A stretch of 37,130 bases of DNA from an uncultured Bacteroidales bacterium (GTDB lineage: Bacteria > Bacteroidota > Bacteroidia > Bacteroidales > Muribaculaceae). The position numbers and the translations under genes are program-made. Below the pieces are notes generated by a model. It was given only the letters and a program-made list of their open reading frames with translations. It made no database searches and was not told the DNA's origin. Numbering within the stretch: the stretch's first letter is position 1; each line of letters opens with the position of its first letter. Below, piece after piece: positions 25,846 through 34,291 of this stretch. The stretch spans positions 1 through 37,130 of the forward strand of contig CASBHZ010000025.1 in NCBI GenBank assembly GCA_949123685.1, given 5' to 3'.

Positions 25846-26766
25846 ATGCGTCCATTCAAATCCTCGGAAAAGTTACTCACGGATTTCGCGAATTTCTTGC
25901 TTCTTGAACGCGGACTCTCAACACACACCCTCGAAGGATATCATACGGACGTAACCCACCTTTTTGAATTTCTTGACAGTTCAAATATCCCAATATCGGA
26001 CACCGATACCGACACTTTGCATCAGTTCCTTTGCACACTGCATGACATCGGAATATCGGCAAGATCACAAGCAAGGATACTGTCCGGGATACGCGCATTC
26101 TTCAAATTCCTTCGTCTTGAAGGATATATTGAACATGATCCTTGTGAACTCCTGGAAGCTCCCCGTTTCGGCAGGACCCTTCCGGATGTCCTGTCAGTGG
26201 AAGAAATAGACTCGATGATCGGTGCCCTTGATCCAAGTAAAGATGAATCCCCCCGCAACCATGCGATAATAGAAACACTTTATGGCAGTGGAATCCGCGT
26301 CTCCGAACTTGTAGAGCTACGACTTTCCCGCACAAACCTTGAAGACGGTTATCTTGTCATTACTGGCAAAGGCAACAAACAGCGTCTTGTGCCCTTGTCT
26401 CCCGAATCCATAAGGCTCATAAAGGAATATCTCCCTATACGGGAAAGATTGAACATAAAACCTGATTCACGCGACATATTGTTCCTTAATCGCAGAGGAG
26501 GGATGATGAGTCGCGTGATGGTGTTTTACGTAATCCGCGATCTTGCCAAGGAAGCGGGAATAATAAAAAAAGTGTCGCCACATACGTTGCGACACTCTTT
26601 TGCCACTCATCTGCTCGAAGGGGGAGCAAACCTGCGTGCAATCCAGGAAATGCTGGGGCATGAATCAATATCTACGACCGAAATCTATATTCATCTTGAC
26701 CGTTCCCGCTTACGCACCGAACTTCTTGCCCATCACCCCCACTATCGTAAGAAGTTATCCGACTGA
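25846..26766 (+). CDS. xerD: Tyrosine recombinase XerD
   Basis: Resolves chromosome dimers at dif together with XerC. The 306-residue protein has an N-terminal SAM-like core-binding domain (1-100) and a catalytic domain with the full set of residues: Arg151, Lys175, His246, Arg249, His272 and nucleophile Tyr281 (HTLRHSFATHLLEGGANL, GHESISTTEIYIHL). It is closer to housekeeping XerD than to integrases of mobile elements. Its 3' end overlaps the galM 3' end by 12 bp, tail to tail. Confidence 0.92.
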   Translation: MRPFKSSEKLLTDFANFLLLERGLSTHTLEGYHTDVTHLFEFLDSSNIPISDTDTDTLHQFLCTLHDIGISARSQARILSGIRAFFKFLRLEGYIEHDPCELLEAPRFGRTLPDVLSVEEIDSMIGALDPSKDESPRNHAIIETLYGSGIRVSELVELRLSRTNLEDGYLVITGKGNKQRLVPLSPESIRLIKEYLPIRERLNIKPDSRDILFLNRRGGMMSRVMVFYVIRDLAKEAGIIKKVSPHTLRHSFATHLLEGGANLRAIQEMLGHESISTTEIYIHLDRSRLRTELLAHHPHYRKKLSD

Positions 26767-27801
26767 AAAAGCGAATTTTATCTCGCGGTCATAGCTTTCT
26801 CCCACCTTAAGGAGCTGAGAAGGAAATTCAGGTTTATTCGGAGCATCAGGGAAACCCTGCATCTCTATGGCAACGCCTTCATAATCCTCGTATGAGCGTT
26901 TGCTATTATTTGCCGGACAGCCGGCAAGCCAATTGCCGGTATAAATCTGCACTCCCGGCTGATCGCTGCTTACAGACAGTATCCTTCCGGATTTTGCAGC
27001 CTTAAGCAAAACTGCATCCTCAACCATACTGCCCGGAGTCCATTCATCCAGAACCCAGCAATGGTCATAACCCTTGCCTATCTTTAAAGCCTCAAACTCA
27101 GCCTTGATATCCTTCCCGATTTTCTTCAGTTCAGTGAAATCCATCGGTGTGTCGGAAACCGGAGATACCTCTCCTGTGGGAATCTGTGTTTCATCCGTCG
27201 GAAGCCAGTTTGCAGCCTTGATTCTCATTTCATGATCAAAAACAGATCCGGCATCTGCACCGTCAAGATTCCAATAAGCATGATTGGTCATGTTGATTAC
27301 GGTATCTGCATCTGATTCCGCATGAAAACTGAGTTTAAGAACATTATCGTCGCCCCAGTGATATGTAGCCTCGACTGTCAGATTACCCGGATAATACTCC
27401 TCTCCATCCTTTGCACGATAAGTGAACCGCACGCCATCTGACAATTCCTCCGCATCCCAATTCTGATTCTGGAAACCTTCAGGACCACCGTGCAGTGCAT
27501 TCGGACCATTATTTATCGAAAGTTGATACTCTTTGCCGTCAACCTCAAGATGCCCTTTCGCGATACGGTTGGCATAACGTCCGGGACATTTGCCGAGGCA
27601 GGGACCGTCGGCAATATAGTCAGCGGCATCGGCATAGCTGAGTGCAACGTTCTCAATCTTTCCATCCTTGTCGGGGACACACACTTGCACAATACCGGCA
27701 CCCATGGTGGAGAGCACCACCGACGCGCCCTGCGCGTTGGTGAGCTCATACCATGTGATCTCCCCTTTCTGAGAAGGAAATTTCTTAACAGTGATTTTCA
27801 T
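26755..27801 (-). CDS. galM: Aldose 1-epimerase (galactose mutarotase)
   Basis: Interconverts alpha and beta galactose so that galactokinase can act. The 348-residue protein has the mutarotase motifs: GRYANRIAKG, NNGPNALHGGPEGF with the catalytic His, TNHAYWNLDG, and GVQIYTGNWL near the C-terminus. No signal peptide is seen, so it is cytoplasmic. I chose the ATG at 27801; a GTG at 27807 would instead overlap the galK stop by 4 bp. It follows galK and closes the galactose cluster. Confidence 0.94.
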   Translation of the reverse strand: MKITVKKFPSQKGEITWYELTNAQGASVVLSTMGAGIVQVCVPDKDGKIENVALSYADAADYIADGPCLGKCPGRYANRIAKGHLEVDGKEYQLSINNGPNALHGGPEGFQNQNWDAEELSDGVRFTYRAKDGEEYYPGNLTVEATYHWGDDNVLKLSFHAESDADTVINMTNHAYWNLDGADAGSVFDHEMRIKAANWLPTDETQIPTGEVSPVSDTPMDFTELKKIGKDIKAEFEALKIGKGYDHCWVLDEWTPGSMVEDAVLLKAAKSGRILSVSSDQPGVQIYTGNWLAGCPANNSKRSYEDYEGVAIEMQGFPDAPNKPEFPSQLLKVGESYDREIKFAFSVG

Positions 27802-27803
27802 GA

Positions 27804-28949
27804 TCACTCCTCTATTTTTCTGGCACCGTCAGAGATCACTACATCGTAGATCTTGGGTTCGTGACCATATTTCTCTTTAAACTTGTCAACCGCGATCTTG
27901 ATGAAATCATCATGGAGTTCATTTTTAACAAGGTTGATTGTGCAGCCACCGAAACCGCCACCCATGATGCGGGAACCGGTAACGCCCAAAGTCTTGGCAA
28001 CGTCATTGAGGAAGTCAAGCTCTTCGCAACTAACTTCATAATCCTTGGAAAGACCGTTATGAGTCTCATACATCTTCTTTCCTACAGTCTCATAATCGCC
28101 GGCATTGAGGGCATCGCAAACATCCAGCACGCGCTGTTTCTCTTCAATCACGAATTTTGCGCGGAAATAGTCCTCAGCCGTAATGTCACCCTTGATTTCT
28201 TCAAGAGCCTCCATTGTGGCATCGCGAAGCGTGTCGATACCGAGACGTTTGGCTACGCGTTCGCAAGATTCACGACGTTTGTTATAAGGGGAATCCTTTA
28301 GTTCATGCTTAACACGTGAATCCACGAGGACAAGCTTATAATCCTGCGGATTGAAGGGGAAATATTCATATTCCATGGAACGGCAGTCAAGGCGCATAAG
28401 ATTCCCCTTGCGACCGAACACTGATGCAAACTGGTCCATAATACCGCAGTTTACACCGCAATAGTTATGTTCTGTGCTCTGACCGATTTTTGCAAGTTCA
28501 AACTTGTCGATCTTATTGTTGTTGAAAAGGTCATTAAGCGCGAATGCAAAGCAGCTCTCAAGGGCGGCGGAAGATGAAAGTCCTGCACCAAGGGGAACAT
28601 TGCCGGCAAACACGGCATCAAAACCTTTTACATCACCGCCACGTTTCTGTATTTCACGGCAAATACCAAAAATGTAACGCGCCCAGCTCTGTGAAGGAGC
28701 GTCCTCCTCTTTCAGACCGAACTCTGTATATTCATCAATATCAATGGAGAATACACGCACTTTTTCCATTCCGTTAGGCTTGATTTCAGCCATGATAACC
28801 TTGTCTATAGCCCCGGGGAATACGAAACCTCCGTTATAGTCGGTATGCTCTCCAATAAGGTTGATACGACCTGCAGAAGCATAAAGTGTTCCTGAATCTC
28901 CAAATCTCTCTTTAAAAATTTCTTGAATCTTTGTCTTCATGGATTCCAT
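27804..28949 (-). CDS. galK: Galactokinase
   Basis: Phosphorylates galactose to galactose-1-phosphate. 381 residues from the first ATG; a second in-frame ATG three codons later at 28940 is equally possible. GHMP kinase motifs are complete: GRINLIGEHTDYNGG near 27-41, GLSSSAALE for ATP binding, and GGGFGGCTINL near the C-terminus. It lies 147 bp after the GH2 gene and just upstream of galM, so lactose- or galactan-derived galactose can pass into the Leloir pathway. galT and galE are not in the window. Confidence 0.95.
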   Translation of the reverse strand: MESMKTKIQEIFKERFGDSGTLYASAGRINLIGEHTDYNGGFVFPGAIDKVIMAEIKPNGMEKVRVFSIDIDEYTEFGLKEEDAPSQSWARYIFGICREIQKRGGDVKGFDAVFAGNVPLGAGLSSSAALESCFAFALNDLFNNNKIDKFELAKIGQSTEHNYCGVNCGIMDQFASVFGRKGNLMRLDCRSMEYEYFPFNPQDYKLVLVDSRVKHELKDSPYNKRRESCERVAKRLGIDTLRDATMEALEEIKGDITAEDYFRAKFVIEEKQRVLDVCDALNAGDYETVGKKMYETHNGLSKDYEVSCEELDFLNDVAKTLGVTGSRIMGGGFGGCTINLVKNELHDDFIKIAVDKFKEKYGHEPKIYDVVISDGARKIEE

Positions 28950-29096
28950 GACAATTCTGATTTTAAGTTGTTATTATTTAAGATATTATTGTTTAGTTAC
29001 TTTAATTTCCCCTTCTAATTCCCCTACGGCACTATTCCGCCCCTTCAATTCCCGTTGAGCGCTCCTATACTTCGGGCTTGCGTCCGAAGCACCTCC

Positions 29097-31580
29097 TCAT
29101 TTCACCTCAATCTCTATTTTAGCAGGCCTCACCCCTTTCGCCTTAGCCTCGAAAGTTATTACCCCGGGGGTCTTTCCCGCCTGCACTATCGCGGTTGCCG
29201 CACCGCTGAAAAGATCCATCTCTGGAATCTGGAAAGGACGCAGGCTTGTCGGATCTCCATTGGCGGTAGCACGGAATGTACCGGCTCCGGAAGCTGAGAA
29301 TTTTACTGTCCGGTTGTCGGCAGGCACAATATTCCCGTCCTTGTCTGCCACCTGGACAGTGATGTAGACGAGATCCTCCCCGTCGGCATTAAGGTTGCGG
29401 CGGTTAGGTGTGAGCACGATATGATGTGGTTTGCCCGCAGTGCGGATTGTCTTGTCTTCAGCCTTAGTGCCGTCGGCATTATATGCAACGACCTTGACTT
29501 CACCTGGCTCATAAACAACATCATCCCACACAAGGCGATAACGGTCCATACCTTTCTTATCTTGAATCCGGTCTTCATCCCATGCCTTGTCCCTATCATA
29601 GAACGACATTGAAAGACGTTTCCCATAATCAAGCGGCGTTGCTGCAGCTTTCGTCTTCTTGCCATATGATTTGCCATTTACGAAGAGTTCGGCTGAGGGG
29701 TAAGACGTATAAACCATAACGGGAGTTTTTTCACCTTCGCGACCTTCCCAGTTCCAATGCGGAAGCACGTGAAGGGTCGAAGCATCCTTGTTCCATTGGG
29801 AGCGATAGAGATAATAACGGTCTTTAGGAAGAGAAGCAAGGTCAATGATACCGAAAACGCTTGAATGGTTAGGCCAGCCGTCAACATCATATGGAGATGG
29901 CTCCCCAAGATAGTCAAACCCCGTCCATACAAATTGCCCTATCATCCAAGGATAGTCGTCATCCATTGAGAAATCGACATCGGGGATATTGGACCATGAA
30001 CAAAATTCGGTGTCATAACCGGAAGACTGATGATTGTCATATTTGGCTCCCGCCTTCAGTTCCATCGGGAACATGTAGACTCCACGTGAAGAAACCGTAG
30101 AAGCAGTCTCGGAACCGAGGATGAGACGTTGAGGCAAAATTTCGTATGCCTGGGTATAATATTGAGGTTTATAATTGAAACCGGGTATATCGAGAGTAGC
30201 TGCAAAGCCATTTTCTATTACTGCTCCATATTGATCCATTCCACAAGTCACGGGACGAGTCGGATCAAGACGGTGACAAATATCCTGAAGCATCTGCAAT
30301 TCGCTGACACCATCAGGTCCCCACTGACTCGGCACTTCATTTCCTACCGACCACATCACCACGGAGGCGTTGTTACGGTAATGCTTCACCATATTTTCCA
30401 TATCCTTTTGTGCCCATTTACCGAAGATAGACCCGTAGCCATTGACGCTCTTCGGACGGAAACCCCAGTCATCGAAAGGTTCCACCATGAGCATCATACC
30501 CATCTGGTCGCAAAGTTCCACAAGTTCAGGAGCCGGCATGTTGTGTGCTGTCCGGATAGCGTTCGCGCCCATGTCCTTAAGCATTTCTATCTGACGTGCG
30601 AGAGCCGCCTTGTTCACAGCCGCTCCAAGAGGACCGAGGTCATGATGCTGACACACTCCTTTGAATTTTGTATATTTCCCGTTCAGGAAAAATCCTTTCT
30701 CAGGGATATACTCGAGAGAACGTATGCCGAATCTGGTTACATACCGATCAACATCCTTGCCATCTACATTTAATGTAGTGCGTGCTTCATATAGATACGG
30801 AGTATCTGTTGACCATAATTCCGGGGCCTCCACAAGAAAATCCTGCACGAAAGGCTGTCCCTGCGAATGATACATTGAATTGTTTGTTGCCACTACCTTC
30901 CCTTCCGGACTCACAATGTCGGTCTTGACCATAACTTTCTGAGCCTTTGCCGTTCCGGCAATCTCGGTGGTGAGCCTTACGGAAGCCTCATTCTGCGTAA
31001 CGTAAGGAGTCACAACATAGGTTCCCCATGTTGGAACATGTATCGGAGAGGAGGAAACAAGGCGCACATTCCTGTAAAGTCCTGCTCCCGGATACCACCG
31101 GCTCGACTTCTCCTTGTTTTCCAGCGACACCTTTATAGTGTTTCTTCCCGGCATTATCACTCCTCGGGGAACATTGATATAAAATGAATTGTAACCATAT
31201 GCCCAGTGACCGATCATCTTGCCGTTCACTTCAACCTTAGGGTTGGACATGGCTCCGTCAAATTCAAATGTAAATACCTTTCCCGTCGTATCGGGAACTT
31301 CAAAAGTTGTCTTATAATATCCTTTGCCGACATAAGGGAGTCCGCCGGTTCGTCCTGTCTTCCATGAAGCCTCCGTCTCGCCGTTTTGCTCCACAGTTAC
31401 TTTCTGAAGATCGTTTGACCTGTCGAACGGTCCGTAGATTGCCCAGTCATGAGGGACACTCACGGACTTCCATACCGCTGAATCACGCGAAAATTCCCAT
31501 TGTTTCAATGATGTAATATCTCTTTGAGCCGAAACCGTCAAAGATAAGGCCAAAAGTGGCAGGATTATGATTTTTCTCAT
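29097..31580 (-). CDS. Secreted beta-galactosidase, GH2 family
   Basis: Splits beta-galactosides. Residues 1-18 are a signal peptide ending SAQ. The GH2 sugar-binding domain (about 20-175, with the RWYPGAGLYRNV segment), an immunoglobulin-like domain and the TIM barrel (from about 290) follow. Acid/base Glu415 is in WSVGNE and nucleophile Glu491 in ILGSETAS. The C-terminal part carries DUF4982-like and Ig-like segments, as in many Bacteroidota exo-beta-galactosidases of 800-830 residues. Linkage to galK and galM supports galactose as product. No SusC/D or transporter is adjacent. Confidence 0.9.
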   Translation of the reverse strand: MRKIIILPLLALSLTVSAQRDITSLKQWEFSRDSAVWKSVSVPHDWAIYGPFDRSNDLQKVTVEQNGETEASWKTGRTGGLPYVGKGYYKTTFEVPDTTGKVFTFEFDGAMSNPKVEVNGKMIGHWAYGYNSFYINVPRGVIMPGRNTIKVSLENKEKSSRWYPGAGLYRNVRLVSSSPIHVPTWGTYVVTPYVTQNEASVRLTTEIAGTAKAQKVMVKTDIVSPEGKVVATNNSMYHSQGQPFVQDFLVEAPELWSTDTPYLYEARTTLNVDGKDVDRYVTRFGIRSLEYIPEKGFFLNGKYTKFKGVCQHHDLGPLGAAVNKAALARQIEMLKDMGANAIRTAHNMPAPELVELCDQMGMMLMVEPFDDWGFRPKSVNGYGSIFGKWAQKDMENMVKHYRNNASVVMWSVGNEVPSQWGPDGVSELQMLQDICHRLDPTRPVTCGMDQYGAVIENGFAATLDIPGFNYKPQYYTQAYEILPQRLILGSETASTVSSRGVYMFPMELKAGAKYDNHQSSGYDTEFCSWSNIPDVDFSMDDDYPWMIGQFVWTGFDYLGEPSPYDVDGWPNHSSVFGIIDLASLPKDRYYLYRSQWNKDASTLHVLPHWNWEGREGEKTPVMVYTSYPSAELFVNGKSYGKKTKAAATPLDYGKRLSMSFYDRDKAWDEDRIQDKKGMDRYRLVWDDVVYEPGEVKVVAYNADGTKAEDKTIRTAGKPHHIVLTPNRRNLNADGEDLVYITVQVADKDGNIVPADNRTVKFSASGAGTFRATANGDPTSLRPFQIPEMDLFSGAATAIVQAGKTPGVITFEAKAKGVRPAKIEIEVK

Positions 31581-31660
31581 TATTGAGTTTTATGGTTACA
31601 CTTTTATTTCCAGAATGCCTGTAGTCTTGGAAGTTACCTAAACAACCTCCCATCGAATCA

Positions 31661-31692
31661 CAAAGATACGAAGATATTGCAAAAAAAGCAAG
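31661..31692 (-). promoter_or_regulatory. Probable promoter of the GH2-galK-galM cluster
   Basis: On the minus strand: CTTG (31692-31689), 20 bp, TATCTTTG (31668-31661). The -7 box is a full match and the -33 box matches at three of four bases. The -33 box falls inside the terminator hairpin behind the portal gene. The predicted start near 31653 leaves about 70 nt of leader. Confidence 0.55.
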
Positions 31693-31719
31693 CTAACATC
31701 AATCGTTGCTTGCTTTTTT
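31682..31719 (-). terminator. Intrinsic terminator after the portal gene
   Basis: AAAAAAGCAAGC (31682-31693) pairs with GCTTGCTTTTTT (31708-31719) around a 14-base loop. Read on the minus strand it follows the portal stop by about 36 bases; it could also act in the other direction. Confidence 0.7.
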
Positions 31720-31755
31720 AATAATATTTATCAATTTACATTTCAATACCCCATG

Positions 31756-33225
31756 TTACGTGGTTCCCAGACCGATAACTCCACCGGTTATCCCCCGGAT
31801 CTTGTCTTTATTATAATACTGCCTTATGTTGGAGACATCCATCGCTGTGGCATCGGCTATAAAACTGTCAAAGCTTCGCAGCAGGTCGACAAGCGCGGTT
31901 AGCGAGTTCTGTGTCTGTTGGTTATAAAGGGTTCCGCTCATAGAATTGCTTTCGAGCTTGCCTTGCAACGCTCCGTTCACACCGGAAATATCCTCCATCA
32001 TCTTAAGCTGGATATCAAGAAGTTCCGTTATCCCTATGTTAGTGCAATTGGAACTAACCTGTTGCGGCAATGGCATTCCGGCTCTCGGACGAAACATGAT
32101 CACGCCGTTGAAGCGGCTCCATTCTTCCGCTATATCGTTAATATCAGCCCCTTCCGGCAACGCCCCTTCGGGGAAAAGCAACACTCCTTTTGCCGATGCC
32201 CTCAATATCCAGTCATACATGGATATTAGACGGTTTGTGAATTTTTGCTGGTCAATGATGTCGCTGACAAATGAATGTATCTCCCCATCGATAAAGGGAT
32301 AAGCCTTGAATACAAATGGATGACCGCCATGGCTATACGGAGAACTGCCGCTGCGCAACACATCGCCGGAAGGTGAAAGGAAATGACAGACCCATTCTTC
32401 TTCGACCATCCATTCGCGCTTTTCCCACGATTTTGCCTCGCCGGCATCCTCTGCGGGGATCACATAATATCTGCCGCTCCTGAGGTCATGGCACCTGTAG
32501 CGCTGGCGGTATTCCCTGTTCCACACTTCAATCACCCGGCAGGATCTGCAATCCTGCATACCGTAAATCTTCTTCAGACGCACATAATCTTCTGCGCAAC
32601 GTGCAAAAGAGGCACATAACGAATTGAAATCAAGGTCATGCACCTCTCCTATAATATTCACATCCCAATTTCTGAAATCCCGGGCATCACTGTCGCAGAA
32701 GAAATTATCGGGCATAACGAAATCTGTCCAGCAATCTGTCTTGCCGCATTTACGCCCGTACCACTTCCGGTGCACGGCAAGTCCTCCTATCAAGAAGTCT
32801 TCCATAGTGCGGGCATACACCTCTTCCATCCTGTTTAGTTCCATGTTATATTCCAGAAGGCGCTGCATTTCACTCGCGTCTTGCATTTCCGATGGATGCC
32901 GCGCATCGCACCGGGGCTGAACATACCGGTTCCTGAACACTCCGAGGACATTCCTCACCAGGCGGCGTATCATATTGTTCTTCAACGGCACATTTCCCTG
33001 ACTCCTTATAAAATCCTCCTCCCTCATCCTTGCCCCGTCAACCTCTATCATATCGCCCCATTGATCACCATATGTGAACCTCTTGTTGCGTTCCCTGTCT
33101 TTACGAAAACCGGCAAGGCTCTCCCAGCAACTCAAAGCTTTTGAGAGCAATTCGATATTACGGGGATAATCCGCCCCTTCCATCGTGGCGGAGCATCCGG
33201 AAGCAAGTTTAAATCTCTCATCCAT
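31756..33225 (-). CDS. Orphan phage portal protein (P22-like)
   Basis: A 489-residue protein resembling tailed-phage portal proteins, which form the DNA entry ring of the capsid. Supporting segments are the early TYGDQWGD and VPLKNNMIRRLVRNVLG, the central VMPDNFFCDSDARD, then QQKFTNRLISMYDWILRASAKG, SGVNGALQGK and SGTLYNQQTQNSLTALVDLL. The order is that of P22-type portals. It may be shorter at the C-terminus than P22 gp1. No terminase, capsid or tail gene is next to it; neighbours are a beta-galactosidase and an acyltransferase. The frame is intact and a terminator follows, so it is not obviously decaying. A minus-strand TAAATTTG at 33263-33256 could be its -7 box, but no -33 box is seen. 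Confidence 0.75.
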   Translation of the reverse strand: MDERFKLASGCSATMEGADYPRNIELLSKALSCWESLAGFRKDRERNKRFTYGDQWGDMIEVDGARMREEDFIRSQGNVPLKNNMIRRLVRNVLGVFRNRYVQPRCDARHPSEMQDASEMQRLLEYNMELNRMEEVYARTMEDFLIGGLAVHRKWYGRKCGKTDCWTDFVMPDNFFCDSDARDFRNWDVNIIGEVHDLDFNSLCASFARCAEDYVRLKKIYGMQDCRSCRVIEVWNREYRQRYRCHDLRSGRYYVIPAEDAGEAKSWEKREWMVEEEWVCHFLSPSGDVLRSGSSPYSHGGHPFVFKAYPFIDGEIHSFVSDIIDQQKFTNRLISMYDWILRASAKGVLLFPEGALPEGADINDIAEEWSRFNGVIMFRPRAGMPLPQQVSSNCTNIGITELLDIQLKMMEDISGVNGALQGKLESNSMSGTLYNQQTQNSLTALVDLLRSFDSFIADATAMDVSNIRQYYNKDKIRGITGGVIGLGTT

Positions 33226-33307
33226 TATTTAACACTAATTATGACAATTACTCCACAAATTTACCCGGACAGCAGGACTCGCTTGTCATATCTATTGATT
33301 TTTTCGC

Positions 33308-33315
33308 TATCTTTG
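33308..33315 (+). promoter_or_regulatory. Possible -7 box for the acyltransferase gene
   Basis: TATCTTTG fits the -7 consensus. The -33 region is weak: the nearest candidate CTTG at 33282-33285 sits 22 bp away. A start near 33322 would place the 15-bp repeats at 33340-33384 in the leader. Confidence 0.4.
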
Positions 33316-33339
33316 TAAGTTGAAAAAGATTTGTTAAAT

Positions 33340-33388
33340 GTTTTAAACCTCGCTGTTTTAAACCATACTGTTTTAAACAGCTTCTTAG
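33340..33388 (+). repeat. Three tandem 15-bp units with GTTTTAAAC, ending in a MITE-tip-like motif
   Basis: GTTTTAAAC recurs at 33340, 33355 and 33370, exactly 15 bp apart, with variable 6-bp tails. The last unit runs into AACAGCTTCTTAG, the reverse complement of the TTAGAAGCTGTT-type repeat found elsewhere in the window. It ends two bases before the acyltransferase ATG. Confidence 0.85.
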
Positions 33389-33390
33389 TC

Positions 33391-34269
33391 ATGTCTGAAA
33401 ACAATAACATATCCTCTATTGGAAACCGCCCCTGCGCACCGGGTGTGCGCCCGGACGTGCTTAATTTTGACGATATCGTAAAAATGGCGCCGGCTGCGGC
33501 TAAACACCGCAAGTTTGTTGAAAGAGCCTTGCATTGGGTAGGAATTGACGAAGTCAATGCGATCCATGGCAGACATTGCTATTCAACTGGTGTAGAGTTC
33601 GCACGTCATCTTGTGGAAGACGAATTTAAATTCAAACTTCGCATAGACAACGAGGAGGTGATCTCAAAATTTCCGGAAGGGGCTTTCATAACCGTCTCTA
33701 ACCACCCGTTCGGTGCAATGGACGGAATCTTGCTGCTGCACATTATAGGGAAATACCGCAAGGATTATCAGGTAATGGTAAACCTGATCCTTAACAAAAT
33801 ATCGGCGATGAGACCGGCTTTCATAGCTGTCGACCCCATCAAGACTGATGACCCGGAAAAGAAAGCCGTAACCATGCAGGGGATACGCAAGGCGATAGCC
33901 CATGTGCGCGGAGGTCACCCTCTCGGATTTTTCCCGGCGGGTGCCGTCTCCAAGATAGACCGTTCCCTTCACATACGCGACAGGGAGTGGCAACCGTCTA
34001 TAACGCGTCTGATCCAGCAGTTGAAAGTCCCTGTGATCCCAATATATTTTCATGGGCACAACTCCACATTCTTCAACATCCTCGGACTGATCGACTGGAG
34101 ATTACGCAGCGCCAGACTTCCCAAAGAGGTATTCTTGAAACGTGGCAAGGAAGTTCACGTGTCAATCGGAGAGCCGATTCCTGTAGAAAAACAACTGGAA
34201 TTTGCAGACGCCGACTCACTCGGCAAATACCTCCGGGAACAAACCTATAACCTGTCTCGTCTACCATAG
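33391..34269 (+). CDS. Lysophospholipid acyltransferase-like protein (PlsC superfamily)
   Basis: Probably transfers an acyl chain to a lipid precursor. 292 residues from the ATG at 33391. The catalytic block is NHPFGAMDG, with His and Asp five residues apart instead of the usual four; I recall the same NHPxGxxDG form in Bacteroidota and ornithine-lipid type acyltransferases, so this looks normal for the subfamily. FFPAGAVSK is the glycerol-phosphate-binding block, and VPVIPIYFHGHNS follows. The frame is open upstream to a TTG at 33331, through the 15-bp repeats, but the ATG is the better start. The following regulator gene starts 22 bp downstream. Confidence 0.85.
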   Translation: MSENNNISSIGNRPCAPGVRPDVLNFDDIVKMAPAAAKHRKFVERALHWVGIDEVNAIHGRHCYSTGVEFARHLVEDEFKFKLRIDNEEVISKFPEGAFITVSNHPFGAMDGILLLHIIGKYRKDYQVMVNLILNKISAMRPAFIAVDPIKTDDPEKKAVTMQGIRKAIAHVRGGHPLGFFPAGAVSKIDRSLHIRDREWQPSITRLIQQLKVPVIPIYFHGHNSTFFNILGLIDWRLRSARLPKEVFLKRGKEVHVSIGEPIPVEKQLEFADADSLGKYLREQTYNLSRLP

Positions 34270-34275
34270 AATTAT

Positions 34276-34290
34276 TTAGAAGCTGTTCAA
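34276..34290 (+). repeat. Single TTAGAAGCTGTT-type repeat before the activator gene
   Basis: TTAGAAGCTGTTCAA sits between the acyltransferase stop and the activator ATG at 34292. It is one of five copies of this 12-base core in the window. Confidence 0.7.
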
Positions 34291-34291
34291 C

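Noticed and set aside
25846..26766. Integrase of a mobile element
   Set aside because: Length, motifs and lack of cargo or attachment sites fit housekeeping XerD.
26755..26766. Tail-to-tail overlap of xerD and galM as a sign of frame error
   Set aside because: Both proteins end at the family's normal C-terminus, so the 12-bp overlap is real and ordinary.
33664..34059. Antisense open frames inside the acyltransferase and other genes
   Set aside because: They are shadows of well-supported genes on the opposite strand, with no family resemblance of their own.
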